Made by a program: the position numbers and the translations under genes. A stretch of 64,000 nt of DNA from Novosphingobium sp. (GTDB lineage: Bacteria; Pseudomonadota; Alphaproteobacteria; Sphingomonadales; Sphingomonadaceae). Under the pieces are notes generated by a model. That model worked only from the letters and a program-made list of their open reading frames with translations. It made no database searches and was not told the DNA's origin. Within the stretch, counting starts at the first letter, position 1; every line of letters starts with the position of its first letter. This document shows, piece after piece, positions 8,998-17,957 of this stretch. The DNA is taken from NCBI GenBank assembly GCA_030697365.1, contig JAUYQH010000032.1:61813-125812 (forward strand). Direction: 5' to 3'.

Positions 8998-10698
8998 TCA
9001 CTTCGGGCAGCCCGCGGCCGTGCAGTACTGCTGCTTGAGGAACTCGCGATCCTGCTTGTAGCGGGCTTCGGCGGTGCGGTAGGGTGCAAAGTGCGCGCCG
9101 TCGGGATTGGCGTCGGAATGCTCCTTGATCATCGCACGGTAGAAGCGGTCCTGGCTGGCCTGCGAGTATTGTGCCATCCCGCCCACCCGATCGGTGTAGA
9201 GCCGGGTAAGCGCATCCTGGTGCGCCCCCATCGCACGGGAAAAGCCACCCAGCGCAGTGTCGTAGTACTTGTCGAGCAGCACGGTGCAGCGGTTGATCGC
9301 TTCGACTTGCGCGACCATCCCGACGGCCGCCTTGTGGCTCTCGCGGCAATCGGGGTAGGCCTCGGCGGGGAACGCCGGGGTGAGCGGCATCGCGGGCAGC
9401 GGGGTCAGGTCGGAAACTGGCGGGCTGCTGGTTCTGATTGCAGCCACCTGCGGGCCTGCACCCGATCCGGCGCCAACGCCTGGCACTTTGTCCCCCGCAG
9501 ACACGCGCGGCCCTGAATCGGGCGCGACCAGCGTTTCCTTTACGACCACCCGCGGCGCGTTACTCGGTGGCACGGCGGAAGCTGCGGGCGGATTGGTGAC
9601 CACCATGGCTACCGGCTCCTGCACCTTGACCCCGGCGCCCGGCGTCGCCGCAGCAAGTCTGGGCGCGACGAGCTTTGGTGGGACGGGTGCGTCGTTCATC
9701 GGTTTGGCCGCCGCGGCTTCACGCGCCAGCGCCTGCATGGGTGCGCCGGTGGCGGCAAGCCGGGCCGCCGGCAGCGTCAGTTTTTCGCGCGCCATCTTGG
9801 CGAAAATGCCGTTGGGAAACTCATCGAGATAGGCCTGGTAGCCCGCTTTGGAATCGGCAGACGCCGCGCCCTGCCACATCAGCGCCTCGATCCGCGAGCG
9901 GTCGCCCCCTGTCGCGGGCGCGGTACCGGTCGCTGCGAGCGAAGTTGGCGCTGCCTTGAGATAGATCGGCGTACCGGTGATGCTGGCGCTGACGAACGGA
10001 CGCTGCTTGCCGCCGGTGGCAGCGAGCACATCGTCGCGCACCACCCCGCCCAGCAGCTGCACCGCGAGCCCCGGTTCGGGCAGGCGCTTGGCCAGCGACA
10101 GCGCGAACGGCGAATTTGCGGCGCCGGTATTGCCGTCGGTCGCAAGCTGCCCCGGCGCGGCGGCATAGAGCACCAGCACGTCGTCGACTTCCATCCCGGC
10201 GAGGCCGCTGGGGACCGAACGGTAGCCGCGCTTCCAGGTGTTGCCGAAGGGATTGTTGCGGCAGGCGTCGAGGACGATCATCCGCATCCGCGAGCCCGAC
10301 AGCGATTCGAGAAGCCGGTCGAAATCGATCGCCTCATAAGGCAGGTCGAATTCGGTCTCGAGCTTGGCATCGACCGGGATCAGCCAGTTCTTGCCCTGCC
10401 CCTCGATGGCGTGGCCGGCGTAATAGATCATCGCGACATCGGCGCCGTCGACCGCCTGGCGAAAATTGCGCAGCGCATCGCGGAAGCCAACCGACCCTAG
10501 GTTGGCGGTTTCGACGACGTCGAAGCCCGCCTCGCGCGCGGCGCGCGCCACCAGCGTGGCGTCATTGCCCGGATTGGCGAGCGCCGAGGTGTTGACGTAA
10601 GCCGAGTTGCCGATCACCAGCGCGACCTTGCGCGCCTGCGCCGGGCCTCCCCAGACGAGAGCGCATAGCGCACACAACAGCAGCCCCCAGCGGATCAT
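8998..10698 (-). CDS. Secreted caspase-family (peptidase C14) protein
   Basis: Metacaspase-like cysteine peptidase of 566 residues, exported by a signal peptide (MIRWGLLLCALCALVWGG, cleavage after AQA). The p20 fold starts directly after it (KVALVIGNSAYVN). The catalytic pair is visible: His96 in YYAGHAIEGQGKNWLIP and Cys146 in IVLDACRNNPF. After about residue 270 there is a long low-complexity Ala/Pro/Val linker, then a C-terminal region with SHKAAVGMVAQVE and a CTAAGCPK end whose function is not recognised. Metacaspases cut after Arg or Lys and often need calcium; that is family knowledge. It is transcribed alone, ending 37 bases beyond the rnpB 3' end in convergent orientation. No obvious substrate lies nearby. 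Confidence 0.9.
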   Translation of the reverse strand: MIRWGLLLCALCALVWGGPAQARKVALVIGNSAYVNTSALANPGNDATLVARAAREAGFDVVETANLGSVGFRDALRNFRQAVDGADVAMIYYAGHAIEGQGKNWLIPVDAKLETEFDLPYEAIDFDRLLESLSGSRMRMIVLDACRNNPFGNTWKRGYRSVPSGLAGMEVDDVLVLYAAAPGQLATDGNTGAANSPFALSLAKRLPEPGLAVQLLGGVVRDDVLAATGGKQRPFVSASITGTPIYLKAAPTSLAATGTAPATGGDRSRIEALMWQGAASADSKAGYQAYLDEFPNGIFAKMAREKLTLPAARLAATGAPMQALAREAAAAKPMNDAPVPPKLVAPRLAAATPGAGVKVQEPVAMVVTNPPAASAVPPSNAPRVVVKETLVAPDSGPRVSAGDKVPGVGAGSGAGPQVAAIRTSSPPVSDLTPLPAMPLTPAFPAEAYPDCRESHKAAVGMVAQVEAINRCTVLLDKYYDTALGGFSRAMGAHQDALTRLYTDRVGGMAQYSQASQDRFYRAMIKEHSDANPDGAHFAPYRTAEARYKQDREFLKQQYCTAAGCPK

Positions 10699-10907
10699 AC
10701 GATTTCCCCCGCTCCGTTGCCCGCGCCCCAATCATGCCGGCAAAAGGATCGGCCCTTTTACTCCCGGATTTCCGATCCTACAATCCCTGATGCTGGCGGG
10801 TTCGCGGCGATTGCCGGGTCCGGGGATTCGGCCGGATCCCGGTCGTAGCCGGTAATGCAGGCACGCCGAACTTCGGTAGCTTGGGCGACACCGGCGGGAT
10901 TCCAGTA

Positions 10908-11528
10908 TTAGGCTTCCAGCTCGACATCCCAGTAAAGCCAGTCGCGCCAGCTTTCGTGGAGGTAGTTGGGCGGAAACGCCTTGCCGCGTTCCTGCAATTG
11001 CCAGTTGGTCGGGCGGGTCGGCTCGACCGCCAGGCGCATCCGAGCTTGTCGGGGGGTGCGCCCGCCCTTCTTCATGTTGCACGGCGCGCAAGCGGTGGCG
11101 ACGTTCTCCCACGTGGTGCGCCCGCCCAGCCGGCGCGGGACGACGTGGTCGAAGGTAAGATGCTGCGGGTTGCCGCAATACTGGCAGGCGAAGCGGTCGC
11201 GCAGGAACAGGTTGAAGCGGGTGAATGCGGGAAACTCGCTGGGCCGCACGTACTGGCGCAGCGCGATCACCGATGGCACTTTCATGTCGAGCGACGGCGA
11301 GTGCACCGCGCGCTCGTAGCTCGCGACGATATCGACGCGTTCGAGAAACACCGCCTTGATCGCGGTCTGCCACGGCCACAGGCTTAGCGGATAATACGAC
11401 AGCGGGGTGTAGTCCGCGTTGAGCACCAGCGCGGGGCAGTTCGCAAGATTGCGGCTTTCGTCGTGCGGAAAGCCATCGACCGGCTGGCGCGCGCGCGCGG
11501 CGCGTTCGATGAGTTCGGGATGGAACAT
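10908..11528 (-). CDS. HNH endonuclease
   Basis: 206-residue nuclease-fold protein. The HNH core is complete: FACQYCG supplies the first zinc Cys pair, TFDHVVPRRLGG holds the catalytic His, WENVATAC the Asn, and CAPCNMKKGGRTP the second Cys pair. The N-terminal half (PALVLNADYTPLSYYPLS) is the signature of the widespread stand-alone HNH proteins of alphaproteobacteria, whose role is not settled. No methyltransferase or toxin partner is adjacent, so this need not be a restriction enzyme. It is divergent from gluQ across 141 bases. Confidence 0.9.
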   Translation of the reverse strand: MFHPELIERAARARQPVDGFPHDESRNLANCPALVLNADYTPLSYYPLSLWPWQTAIKAVFLERVDIVASYERAVHSPSLDMKVPSVIALRQYVRPSEFPAFTRFNLFLRDRFACQYCGNPQHLTFDHVVPRRLGGRTTWENVATACAPCNMKKGGRTPRQARMRLAVEPTRPTNWQLQERGKAFPPNYLHESWRDWLYWDVELEA

Positions 11529-11669
11529 GGTCCCGGACGTATCCTCCCTTCTTTCCTGCGCGGGTTTGACCATGCGCGGGCTGCCAGCGTCAAGGCCCGC
11601 GCGCGCCGCGTCCTCCGCTTCCCTCTGCGGGTGTTTCGTTACCGCAACACGACAGCTAGGGCGATATGC

Positions 11670-12515
11670 GTGACCGTCACCCGCTTCGCCCCCAGCCCCA
11701 ACGGCCATCTGCATCTGGGCCATGCCTATGCCGCGGTGGTGGCGCACGATGTGGCGCGCGAGGCCAACGGGCGCTGTCTGGTGCGGATCGAGGATATCGA
11801 CGGAGCGCGCAGCCGGGCGGCACTGGCCGCCGAATTCCGCGCCGACCTCGCCTGGCTGGGGCTGGCGTTCGACGAGGTTTCCGCGCAATCGACCAGGCTG
11901 GCCGCCTATGCTGCCGCGGCCGGGCGTCTGCGCGCGATGGGGCTGCTCTATCCCTGCACCTGCACGCGCGCGCAAATCGCTGCGGTGGCGACCGGATCGG
12001 GTCCCGACGGTCCGGTCTATCCCGGCACCTGCCGCGACCGCATGACCAATCGGGCGGGCGCGGTCGCATGGCGGATCGACATGGCCAAGGCGGTGGCGCT
12101 GGTCGGTCAGCTCGAATGGCGCGATGTGCGCGCTGGCGTGCAGCGCGCCACCCCCGAGGTGTTCGGCGATGCGGTGCTGGTGCGCAAGGATGCGCCTGCC
12201 AGCTACCACCTCGCCGCCACGCTCGACGATGCGGAGGACGGGGTGACCTGCGTGACGCGGGGGATGGACTTGTTCGCTGCGAGCCACCTCCATCGACTGC
12301 TCCAGGCGCTGCTCGGGCTGCCGGTGCCCGTCTGGCATCACCATCCGCTGCTGGTCGAGGCAGGGGGCGCCAAGCTGGCCAAGCGCCGCGGCTCGCCCGG
12401 GCTGGCCGAGCGGCGCGCGGCGGGCGAGGATGGCCGCGCGCTCGCCGATGCCCTGCGCGCACACCGGTTTCCCGCTGGAATTACGCTGTCCGAAGGCCTA
12501 CATCCCGCAGCATGA
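11670..12515 (+). CDS. gluQ: Glutamyl-Q tRNA(Asp) synthetase
   Basis: Truncated class I synthetase that attaches glutamate to the queuosine base at position 34 of tRNA-Asp. It is 281 residues and lacks the anticodon-binding domain of full GltX. The HIGH-type motif is HLHLGHAYA after TRFAPSPNG, the KMSKS-type motif is KLAKRRGSP, and the zinc ligands are CTCTRAQ plus the later YPGTC. The start is GTG at 11670 with AGGG eight bases upstream; an ATG at 11666 is out of frame. Its stop overlaps the next start (ATGA), so the small membrane protein is translationally coupled. Confidence 0.93.
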   Translation: MTVTRFAPSPNGHLHLGHAYAAVVAHDVAREANGRCLVRIEDIDGARSRAALAAEFRADLAWLGLAFDEVSAQSTRLAAYAAAAGRLRAMGLLYPCTCTRAQIAAVATGSGPDGPVYPGTCRDRMTNRAGAVAWRIDMAKAVALVGQLEWRDVRAGVQRATPEVFGDAVLVRKDAPASYHLAATLDDAEDGVTCVTRGMDLFAASHLHRLLQALLGLPVPVWHHHPLLVEAGGAKLAKRRGSPGLAERRAAGEDGRALADALRAHRFPAGITLSEGLHPAA

Positions 12516-12739
12516 ACACTGTTCTCGTCATCGTGATCATCGGTCTAGCGATCATGGTCGTGGTCTCGCTAGTGCGCGGGATCGTCGCCTTCCTCAAAAC
12601 GTCGAAGGACGACCTGGCGACGCCGGGCAGCGGGGCGACGCCGATGCAACTCCAGCAGAACAAGATGATGTTCGCGCGGATCAAGTACCAGGCGCTGGCG
12701 ATCGTGGTGGTCGCGGTGCTGATCCTGCTCAACAGGTAG
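12512..12739 (+). CDS. HIG1-type twin-transmembrane protein
   Basis: Small inner-membrane protein of 75 residues with two hydrophobic helices (residues about 2-27 and 57-74) joined by a polar loop. The pattern QNKMMFARIKYQALAIVVV before the second helix matches the bacterial HIG1/twin-transmembrane family, whose mitochondrial members associate with cytochrome oxidase. A respiratory role here is inference only. The start overlaps the gluQ stop by four bases, and adenosyltransferase follows 38 bases later. Confidence 0.8.
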   Translation: MNTVLVIVIIGLAIMVVVSLVRGIVAFLKTSKDDLATPGSGATPMQLQQNKMMFARIKYQALAIVVVAVLILLNR

Positions 12740-12777
12740 GCTTTCGCCGCGAGGACGGGACGCCTAAGGCGCCCCTC

Positions 12778-13359
12778 ATGGTAAAGCTCAACAAGATCTA
12801 CACCCGCACCGGCGACGACGGGACCACCGGCCTCGTCGACGGTTCGCGCCGCGCCAAGCACGATCTGCGGATGGCCGCGATCGGCGAGGTCGACGAGTGC
12901 AACAGCGCGATCGGGTTCGCCGCGCTGGCGCTCGAGGGCGAGGCGCTGACCGACTTGCGCCGCATCCAGAACGATCTGTTCGATCTCGGCGCCGATCTCG
13001 CCACGCCCCTCGGTGGGATTGGCGGCGACGATTTCGTTCCCTCCGAAATGGTCCTGCGCACCGTCGCCGCGCAAGTCACCTGGCTCGAGCGCGCGATCGA
13101 TGCGGCCAACGCTCCGCTTGCCCCGCTGACCAGCTTCATCCTCCCGGGCGGCAGCGAGGCAGCGGCGCGGGTTCACCTTGCCCGCGCGATCTCACGTCGG
13201 TCGGAGCGCGCAGCGACCGCGCTGGCCGCCGCCGAACCGGTCAACCCGCAGGCGCTGGCCTATCTCAACCGCCTGTCCGACTATCTGTTCGTACTCGCCC
13301 GCGCGATCAACGCGGGGGGCGCGGGCGACGTCCAGTGGGTTCCCGGCGCCAACCGCTGA
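12778..13359 (+). CDS. Cob(I)alamin adenosyltransferase, PduO type
   Basis: Transfers the adenosyl group of ATP to cob(I)alamin to make coenzyme B12; 193 residues. The ATP-binding N-terminus KIYTRTGDDGTTGL and the conserved EVDECNSAIGFA, FILPGGS, ARAISRRSER and YLNRLSDYLFVLAR are all present. The ATG at 12778 has AAGG nine bases upstream. In alphaproteobacteria this gene often serves methylmalonyl-CoA mutase; no mutase is in this window. It precedes the 3-hydroxyacyl-CoA dehydrogenase by 60 bases. Confidence 0.95.
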   Translation: MVKLNKIYTRTGDDGTTGLVDGSRRAKHDLRMAAIGEVDECNSAIGFAALALEGEALTDLRRIQNDLFDLGADLATPLGGIGGDDFVPSEMVLRTVAAQVTWLERAIDAANAPLAPLTSFILPGGSEAAARVHLARAISRRSERAATALAAAEPVNPQALAYLNRLSDYLFVLARAINAGGAGDVQWVPGANR

Positions 13360-13419
13360 TGTTGCACCTGCTAACAGGGGCGGCTAGGTCGCCCGCTTCG
13401 TAAGACGGGGAGCGGGAAA

Positions 13420-14289
13420 ATGCAGACGGTAGCGGTAATCGGAGCGGGTCAGATGGGCGCCGGAATTGCCCAGACGGTCGCCCAGCACGGAATGCGCGTG
13501 CTCCTCTCGGACATGGATCTGGCGCTGGCCGAGCGCGGCCGCGACGGGATCGACAAGGCGCTGGGCAAACTTGTCGGGCGCGGCAAGCTGTCGGTCGAGG
13601 CCGCCGAGGCCACCCTCGCGCGGATCGTGCCGATCGCCGACTACGAGCCGATGACCGAGGCCGATCTGATCATCGAAGCCGCGACCGAAAGGGAGGAGAT
13701 CAAGCGCAAGATCTTCGAAGGCGCGGGCAAGATGCTTGCCCAGGGCGCGATCATGGCTTCGAACACCAGCTCGATCCCGATCACCCGGATGGCCTCGTCC
13801 ACCCCCGATCCGGCGCGGTTCATCGGGCTGCACTTTTTCAACCCGGTGCCCGTGATGGGGCTGATCGAGGTAATCCCGGGACTGGCGACCAGCCCCGATA
13901 CGGTCGCCCGGACCAAGGCGTTCGCCACTCGGCTGGGCAAGGAAGTGGTCGAGGCGCAGGACGAGCCAGGCTTCGTCGTCAACCGCATCCTCCTCCCGAT
14001 GATCAACGAGGCGGTGTTCCTGCTCGGCCAGGGGACCGCCAACATAGTCGACATCGACAAGGGCTGCCGGATCGGCCTCAACCACCCGATGGGTCCGCTC
14101 GAGCTGGCCGATTTCGTCGGGCTCGACACCTGCCTCGACATCGTCCGGGTGCTTTATAACACCACTGGCGACAGCAAGTACCGCCCGGCCCCGCTGCTGA
14201 TGAAATATGTCGAGGCCGGCTGGCTTGGGCGCAAGACCGGTCGGGGGTTCTACGATTATTCGGGCGAGGTGCCCTTTCCGACGCGATGA
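13420..14289 (+). CDS. 3-hydroxybutyryl-CoA dehydrogenase
   Basis: NAD(P)-dependent oxidation or reduction between 3-hydroxyacyl-CoA and 3-ketoacyl-CoA; 289 residues. The Rossmann motif [13 protein letters not shown] lies at the N-terminus. Family motifs follow: [10 protein letters not shown], the catalytic His-Glu region [32 protein letters not shown] and [21 protein letters not shown] strong purine-rich ribosome site (GGGGAGCGGGAAA) precedes the ATG. It could serve poly-hydroxybutyrate metabolism or fatty-acid breakdown; neighbours do not decide. Confidence 0.95.
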   Translation: MQTVAVIGAGQMGAGIAQTVAQHGMRVLLSDMDLALAERGRDGIDKALGKLVGRGKLSVEAAEATLARIVPIADYEPMTEADLIIEAATEREEIKRKIFEGAGKMLAQGAIMASNTSSIPITRMASSTPDPARFIGLHFFNPVPVMGLIEVIPGLATSPDTVARTKAFATRLGKEVVEAQDEPGFVVNRILLPMINEAVFLLGQGTANIVDIDKGCRIGLNHPMGPLELADFVGLDTCLDIVRVLYNTTGDSKYRPAPLLMKYVEAGWLGRKTGRGFYDYSGEVPFPTR

Positions 14290-14292
14290 CGG

Positions 14293-14317
14293 GGAACGTC
14301 CGGGGCGGGGAAACGTA
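14293..14317 (+). promoter_or_regulatory. Candidate EcfG (general stress) promoter
   Basis: GGAAC (14293-14297), 16 bases, then CGTA (14314-14317) matches eight of nine positions of the alphaproteobacterial EcfG consensus GGAAC-N16/17-CGTT. It sits about 30 bases before the ATG of the small acidic protein. Confidence 0.5.
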
Positions 14318-14346
14318 ACCGATACAGACAGCTATCGGAACCCAGT

Positions 14347-14661
14347 ATGGACGATCCCCGCCTCAACCAGGACCTCGCGCCCGAAGCGCACAACAGCGAG
14401 CAAGACGACGAAGGCGCGCAGGCGCAGACGCTAGCCGATGAGGCCTTGCGTGGGCGGGGCGAAGGCCTGTCAGACAGCGAGAAGGTGCGCGGCGGCGAAC
14501 CCGATGACGGTACGCCCGATCTGGTCGATCACATGAACCAGATGGCCTCGTCGGGGCGGATCGACATGAGCGCATTCCGCGGTGAACGCAGCGACGACGA
14601 CGAGGAAGGCATCTACGGCGAGGAGGGTATCGAGGACGACACCCCGCGCGGCGCCGAATAG
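14347..14661 (+). CDS. Small highly acidic hypothetical protein
   Basis: 104 residues, very rich in Asp and Glu, with no signal peptide, no membrane segment and low predicted order. The C-terminal third holds SGRIDMSAFRGERSDDDEEG and ends DDTPRGAE. Readable blocks (MDDPRLNQDLAPEAHNSEQD at the N-terminus, DLVDHMNQMASSGRIDM in the middle) suggest a conserved family rather than a chance frame. A candidate EcfG promoter just upstream and a strong terminator just downstream make it a self-contained unit. A general-stress role is inference; no function is recognised. Confidence 0.7.
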   Translation: MDDPRLNQDLAPEAHNSEQDDEGAQAQTLADEALRGRGEGLSDSEKVRGGEPDDGTPDLVDHMNQMASSGRIDMSAFRGERSDDDEEGIYGEEGIEDDTPRGAE

Positions 14662-14681
14662 TCAAAAATACCGCCCAACAA

Positions 14682-14713
14682 AAAAAGCCCCGACCCTTCG
14701 GCCGGGGCTTTTT
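14682..14713. terminator. Bidirectional intrinsic terminator
   Basis: AAAAAGCCCCG (14682-14692) pairs perfectly with CGGGGCTTTTT (14703-14713) around a 10-base loop. With A-run and T-run on the two sides it can stop both the plus-strand acidic gene and the minus-strand DUF2383 gene, which converge here. Confidence 0.92.
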
Positions 14714-14730
14714 CTGGTTGAAAGGGGCAA

Positions 14731-15279
14731 TCAGATCAGCGGATCGTCCTGACGGCGCCGGTCACTTTCCGAGGCATATTCCTGCTGGCGGATGGTGGCG
14801 TCCTCGCGGCCTTCGGCATAGCTCTCGACGCGCTCGCGGCGGTGCTTGAGGCCACTCATCTCGTCGTGGCCAGCCTTGACCGAGGTCCAGGCCTGATCGA
14901 CGGCCGCGCGCGCCTCGGGGGCCAGATCGACGTTCTTGAGCGCCGCCTCGAACTTGGCCTTGAGATAATCCTCACCGCGCTCGATCTCGTTGATGATCGC
15001 CTGGTCGTCGGAACCGGTGACGGCTTCCTTGAGGCTGAGGAATACGCGGTGGGCGCCAGCGAGCAGCGTGCCATCGTCCTCGGGATTTCCGCCGAGCCGG
15101 GCGACCGCGGCCTGAAGTCCGGCAACAGCGCTCTGGCGTTCGCGGGCGCGGGCGTTGAAACGATCGGCAAGGTCGCGATCTTTCACGTCCTGCGCCGACT
15201 TGGTGTAGCCATCGATGCTGTCGAGCAGCGTGGCGATCAGCGTGTTGAGCGTAGTGGTATCGGAACTGTGCGTGGTCAT
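14731..15279 (-). CDS. PA2169-like four-helix (DUF2383) protein
   Basis: 182-residue soluble helical protein. The first 140 residues (TLNTLIATLLDSIDGYTKSA; FLSLKEAVTG; INEIERGEDYLKAKFEAAL) match the ferritin-like DUF2383/PA2169 family. A charged C-terminal tail follows (LKHRRERVESYAEGREDATI). The family has no proven function; members are commonly stress-induced. The ATG at 15279 is chosen over an in-frame ATG at 15321, which would add 14 residues unlike the family. A GCAAC-N16-CGTT element lies about 40-65 bases upstream on this strand. Confidence 0.82.
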   Translation of the reverse strand: MTTHSSDTTTLNTLIATLLDSIDGYTKSAQDVKDRDLADRFNARARERQSAVAGLQAAVARLGGNPEDDGTLLAGAHRVFLSLKEAVTGSDDQAIINEIERGEDYLKAKFEAALKNVDLAPEARAAVDQAWTSVKAGHDEMSGLKHRRERVESYAEGREDATIRQQEYASESDRRRQDDPLI

Positions 15280-15319
15280 GACAGGTAACCTTCTGAAACG
15301 GTTGGGTTGACCTGCTGAC

Positions 15320-15346
15320 AACGCGGCAACCGGGCGAGGGTTGCCG
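15320..15346 (-). promoter_or_regulatory. EcfG-like promoter motif overlapping an inverted repeat
   Basis: On the minus strand GCAAC, 16 bases, then CGTT (15344 down to 15320) differs from the EcfG consensus only in the second -35 base. The same stretch forms the inverted repeat CGGCAACC (15324-15331) / GGTTGCCG (15339-15346). The repeat could instead be an operator, or a weak terminator for degP, which ends at 15456. Confidence 0.4.
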
Positions 15347-15455
15347 ATTGGGGGGCGTTTTATTGTGGAGCTGTCGCTAACCTGCGTCGGCTGGGCGCAT
15401 GGCCCGCGGCGCCCGGCGCGATCGGCCGGACGCTGCGGTGGGTCATGCGAAGCGT

Positions 15456-17000
15456 TTAGCGCAGGCGAACCGGCACGTAAGTCGCGGATTGGCCGCGACG
15501 CTGGACGCGCAGCAGCAGCGCGCCTCTGTTGCCCCCTTGCGCGGACTTGATCGCCGCCTCCAGATCGGCGCTCGAAGTGACCGGGCGATTGTTGGCCGAA
15601 AGGATCACATCTCCGCGGCGCAAGCCCTTGGCGGCGGCATCGGACGAAGCGTCAACCGCCGAGATCACCAGCCCTGCGGTGCTTTCCGGGAAGCCCAGCT
15701 GGCGCGCGATCGTGGGGGTCAGCGACTGGACCACCACCCCCGCAGCCTTTTCAACCAGGCCCTGCTGGCTCGGCTGCGGCTTCTGCTGGCCGAACTGATC
15801 GCCGTCCGGCTGGTCGGGGTTGCCGAAGTTGCTCGCGGCAATTTCCTCTTCGCTGGGCCGTTTGCCGACCGTCGCGGTCACCGTCATGCGCCGTCCGTCG
15901 CGGATCAGTTCGACCGGAATGCGCGATCCGGGCGCCTCGTTGGCGACTATGAACGACAGCGTCTGTTCGCGCGTTACGTCCTTGCCATCGACCTTGACCA
16001 CGACGTCGCCGGCCTGGATGCCAGCGCGCGCCGCCGGCTGTCCGGGCTCGACCGTTCCGACAAATTCACCGCGGTTCTTGGGAAGTCCGAGGCTGGCGGC
16101 GAGGTCTTCGTTGAGCGGCTGGATGCCGACCCCCAGATAGCCCCGCTCGATCGCCTGGCCGGCGCGCAACTTGTCGATGATGGGCGAGGCGATCTCGGCG
16201 GGAATGGCGAATCCGATACCCACGCTGCCCCCGGTGGGGCTGAAGATCGCGTTGTTGATTCCGATCACGTTGCCCTTCATGTCGAACATCGGCCCGCCCG
16301 AGTTGCCGCGGTTGATCGCGGCGTCGGTCTGGAGAAAGCGGTCGTAGGCGCCACCCTGGCCGGTGTTGCGATAGACCGCGGAGATAATCCCGCTCGTCAC
16401 CGTTCCGCCCAGCCCGAAGGGATTGCCGATCGCGATGACCCAGTCGCCGACGCGGGCCTGCTGCGAATTGCCGAAGCGCACGAACGGCAGCGGCTTGGAG
16501 CCGCTGATCTTGAGCACCGCGAGGTCCGATGCGGCGTCGCGACCGATCAGCTTGGCCGGATAGTCTGTGCCGTCGGGCATCGTCACCGTGATCGATTCAA
16601 TCTCGCCCTGCCCGTCGGCGGTGATCACGTGGTTGTTGGTCACGACATAGCCGTCGGGCGAAATGATGAACCCCGAACCCAGCGACTGCGCTTCGCGCGT
16701 GGCTCCGCCGCCGCCTTGGCCGCCGGGATTGCCGAACAGCCCTTCGAACGGGGTTCCCGCGAACGGATTGGCATTGGCCTGGACCCTGATCCGCTGCCGC
16801 GTGGAGATGTTGACCACCGCGGGCTGAAGCTGCGCGGTCAGTTCGGCAAAGCTGGCCGGGGCGCCGGCGCGGGGGACCACCTGCGCCATCTGCTGCGCGT
16901 CGTTCTGCGCGACTTGCGCGCCTGCGGAATTGCCGGTGACCAGCGCCAGCGCGCTGCCGGCGAGGAGAAGGGCGGAAGTGACACCATAGGCGTATCGCAC
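15456..17000 (-). CDS. degP: Periplasmic serine protease, DegP/HtrA family (Do)
   Basis: Envelope quality-control protease and chaperone; 514 residues from the preferred GTG at 17000, which has AGAGGA nine bases upstream and gives a clean signal peptide (MRYAYGVTSALLLAGSALA). The upstream in-frame GTG at 17057 lacks a ribosome site. The catalytic triad is complete: His in VVTNNHVITADG, Asp in DAASDLAVLKIS and Ser in INRGNSGGPMFDM. Two PDZ domains follow (GYLGVGIQPLNEDLAASLG and the C-terminal ISAVDASSDAAAKGLRRGD). It is the third gene of an hflK-hflC-degP run, a common alphaproteobacterial arrangement. DegQ or MucD are equally valid family names. Confidence 0.95.
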   Translation of the reverse strand: MRYAYGVTSALLLAGSALALVTGNSAGAQVAQNDAQQMAQVVPRAGAPASFAELTAQLQPAVVNISTRQRIRVQANANPFAGTPFEGLFGNPGGQGGGGATREAQSLGSGFIISPDGYVVTNNHVITADGQGEIESITVTMPDGTDYPAKLIGRDAASDLAVLKISGSKPLPFVRFGNSQQARVGDWVIAIGNPFGLGGTVTSGIISAVYRNTGQGGAYDRFLQTDAAINRGNSGGPMFDMKGNVIGINNAIFSPTGGSVGIGFAIPAEIASPIIDKLRAGQAIERGYLGVGIQPLNEDLAASLGLPKNRGEFVGTVEPGQPAARAGIQAGDVVVKVDGKDVTREQTLSFIVANEAPGSRIPVELIRDGRRMTVTATVGKRPSEEEIAASNFGNPDQPDGDQFGQQKPQPSQQGLVEKAAGVVVQSLTPTIARQLGFPESTAGLVISAVDASSDAAAKGLRRGDVILSANNRPVTSSADLEAAIKSAQGGNRGALLLRVQRRGQSATYVPVRLR

Positions 17001-17114
17001 GTTTCGAAATCCTCTTGTTCGTTCACCCGGCGCCTTACCTGCCGGGGAGGTCTTCACGGCGCGGATTCACGCCGGTTGGCCTTAACACGCATTGAATGAC
17101 GCCCGGGTTCCCGG

Positions 17115-17957
17115 CTATTTTCCGCGAAACTGGCGCAAGTACTCGTTGTTGGGCGACAGGATGATCGAGGAGGTGGCATCCTTCGAAGCGAAGGTGGCGT
17201 CGTAGCTCTGCATCGCCCGGTAGAAATCGTAGAACGACGGATCCTTGCCAAAGCTGTCGGCATAAGTGCGCGATGCGTCGGCCTGGGCCTGGGCGCGGAT
17301 GATCTGGGCGTTCTTGGCGCCCTGGGCGCGGATCGTGATCGCTTCCTGGTTGCGCGCGCTCTCCATCCGCGCGAACGCACTGGTCAGCGGCGCCCCATCG
17401 GGAAGGTCGGCGCGCTTGATCCGCACGTCGATCACTTGCGCGCCGTACTCGCGCGCCTCGCGGTCGAGCCCGGCGCGAATGTTTTCCATCGCCTGCCCAC
17501 GCTCGGCGGTCAGCAGCGTCTGGAAGCTCCGTTTGCCCAGCTCCTGGCGCAGCACCGATGTGAGGATCGGCTGAAGCTGCTCGGCGACACGCTCGGTGGT
17601 TCCTGCGGTTTCGACCATCGTGATCGGGTCAATGATCCTGAAGCGGGCGTAGGCGTCGACTTCAAGCCGCAGCTGGTCGGTCGAGAGTACCTGCTGGCGC
17701 TCCATGTCGACGTCGAGCACGCGCTTGTCGATCCACACGATCTGCTCGAGGAACGGGATGCGCGCGACGAGGCCGGCGCCGGTCTGGCCGAAATCGGCGT
17801 TCGGGCGGAAGCGATTGATGACCCGCACCGGTTCGCCGGTACGGACGACGACTGCCTGCATCGTCTCGGGCACGACCACCAGACTGCTGAACAGCCCGAC
17901 GATCACCACCGCCAGCGCGATCAGCGCGTTGCGGTTGGCGCGCAGGATATCGTTCAT
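17115..17957 (-). CDS. hflC: FtsH regulator HflC (SPFH domain)
   Basis: Inner-membrane SPFH/Band 7 protein that forms the large periplasmic HflK-HflC cage around the FtsH protease. It is 280 residues, with an N-terminal membrane anchor (NALIALAVVIVGLFSSLVVV) and the SPFH domain (FRPNADFGQTGAGLVARIPF; VDMERQQVLSTDQL). A helical segment (GAKNAQIIRAQAQADASRTY) precedes the conserved end SIILSPNNEYLRQF. The start overlaps the hflK stop by four bases (ATGA), so the two are made in ratio. Confidence 0.96.
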   Translation of the reverse strand: MNDILRANRNALIALAVVIVGLFSSLVVVPETMQAVVVRTGEPVRVINRFRPNADFGQTGAGLVARIPFLEQIVWIDKRVLDVDMERQQVLSTDQLRLEVDAYARFRIIDPITMVETAGTTERVAEQLQPILTSVLRQELGKRSFQTLLTAERGQAMENIRAGLDREAREYGAQVIDVRIKRADLPDGAPLTSAFARMESARNQEAITIRAQGAKNAQIIRAQAQADASRTYADSFGKDPSFYDFYRAMQSYDATFASKDATSSIILSPNNEYLRQFRGK

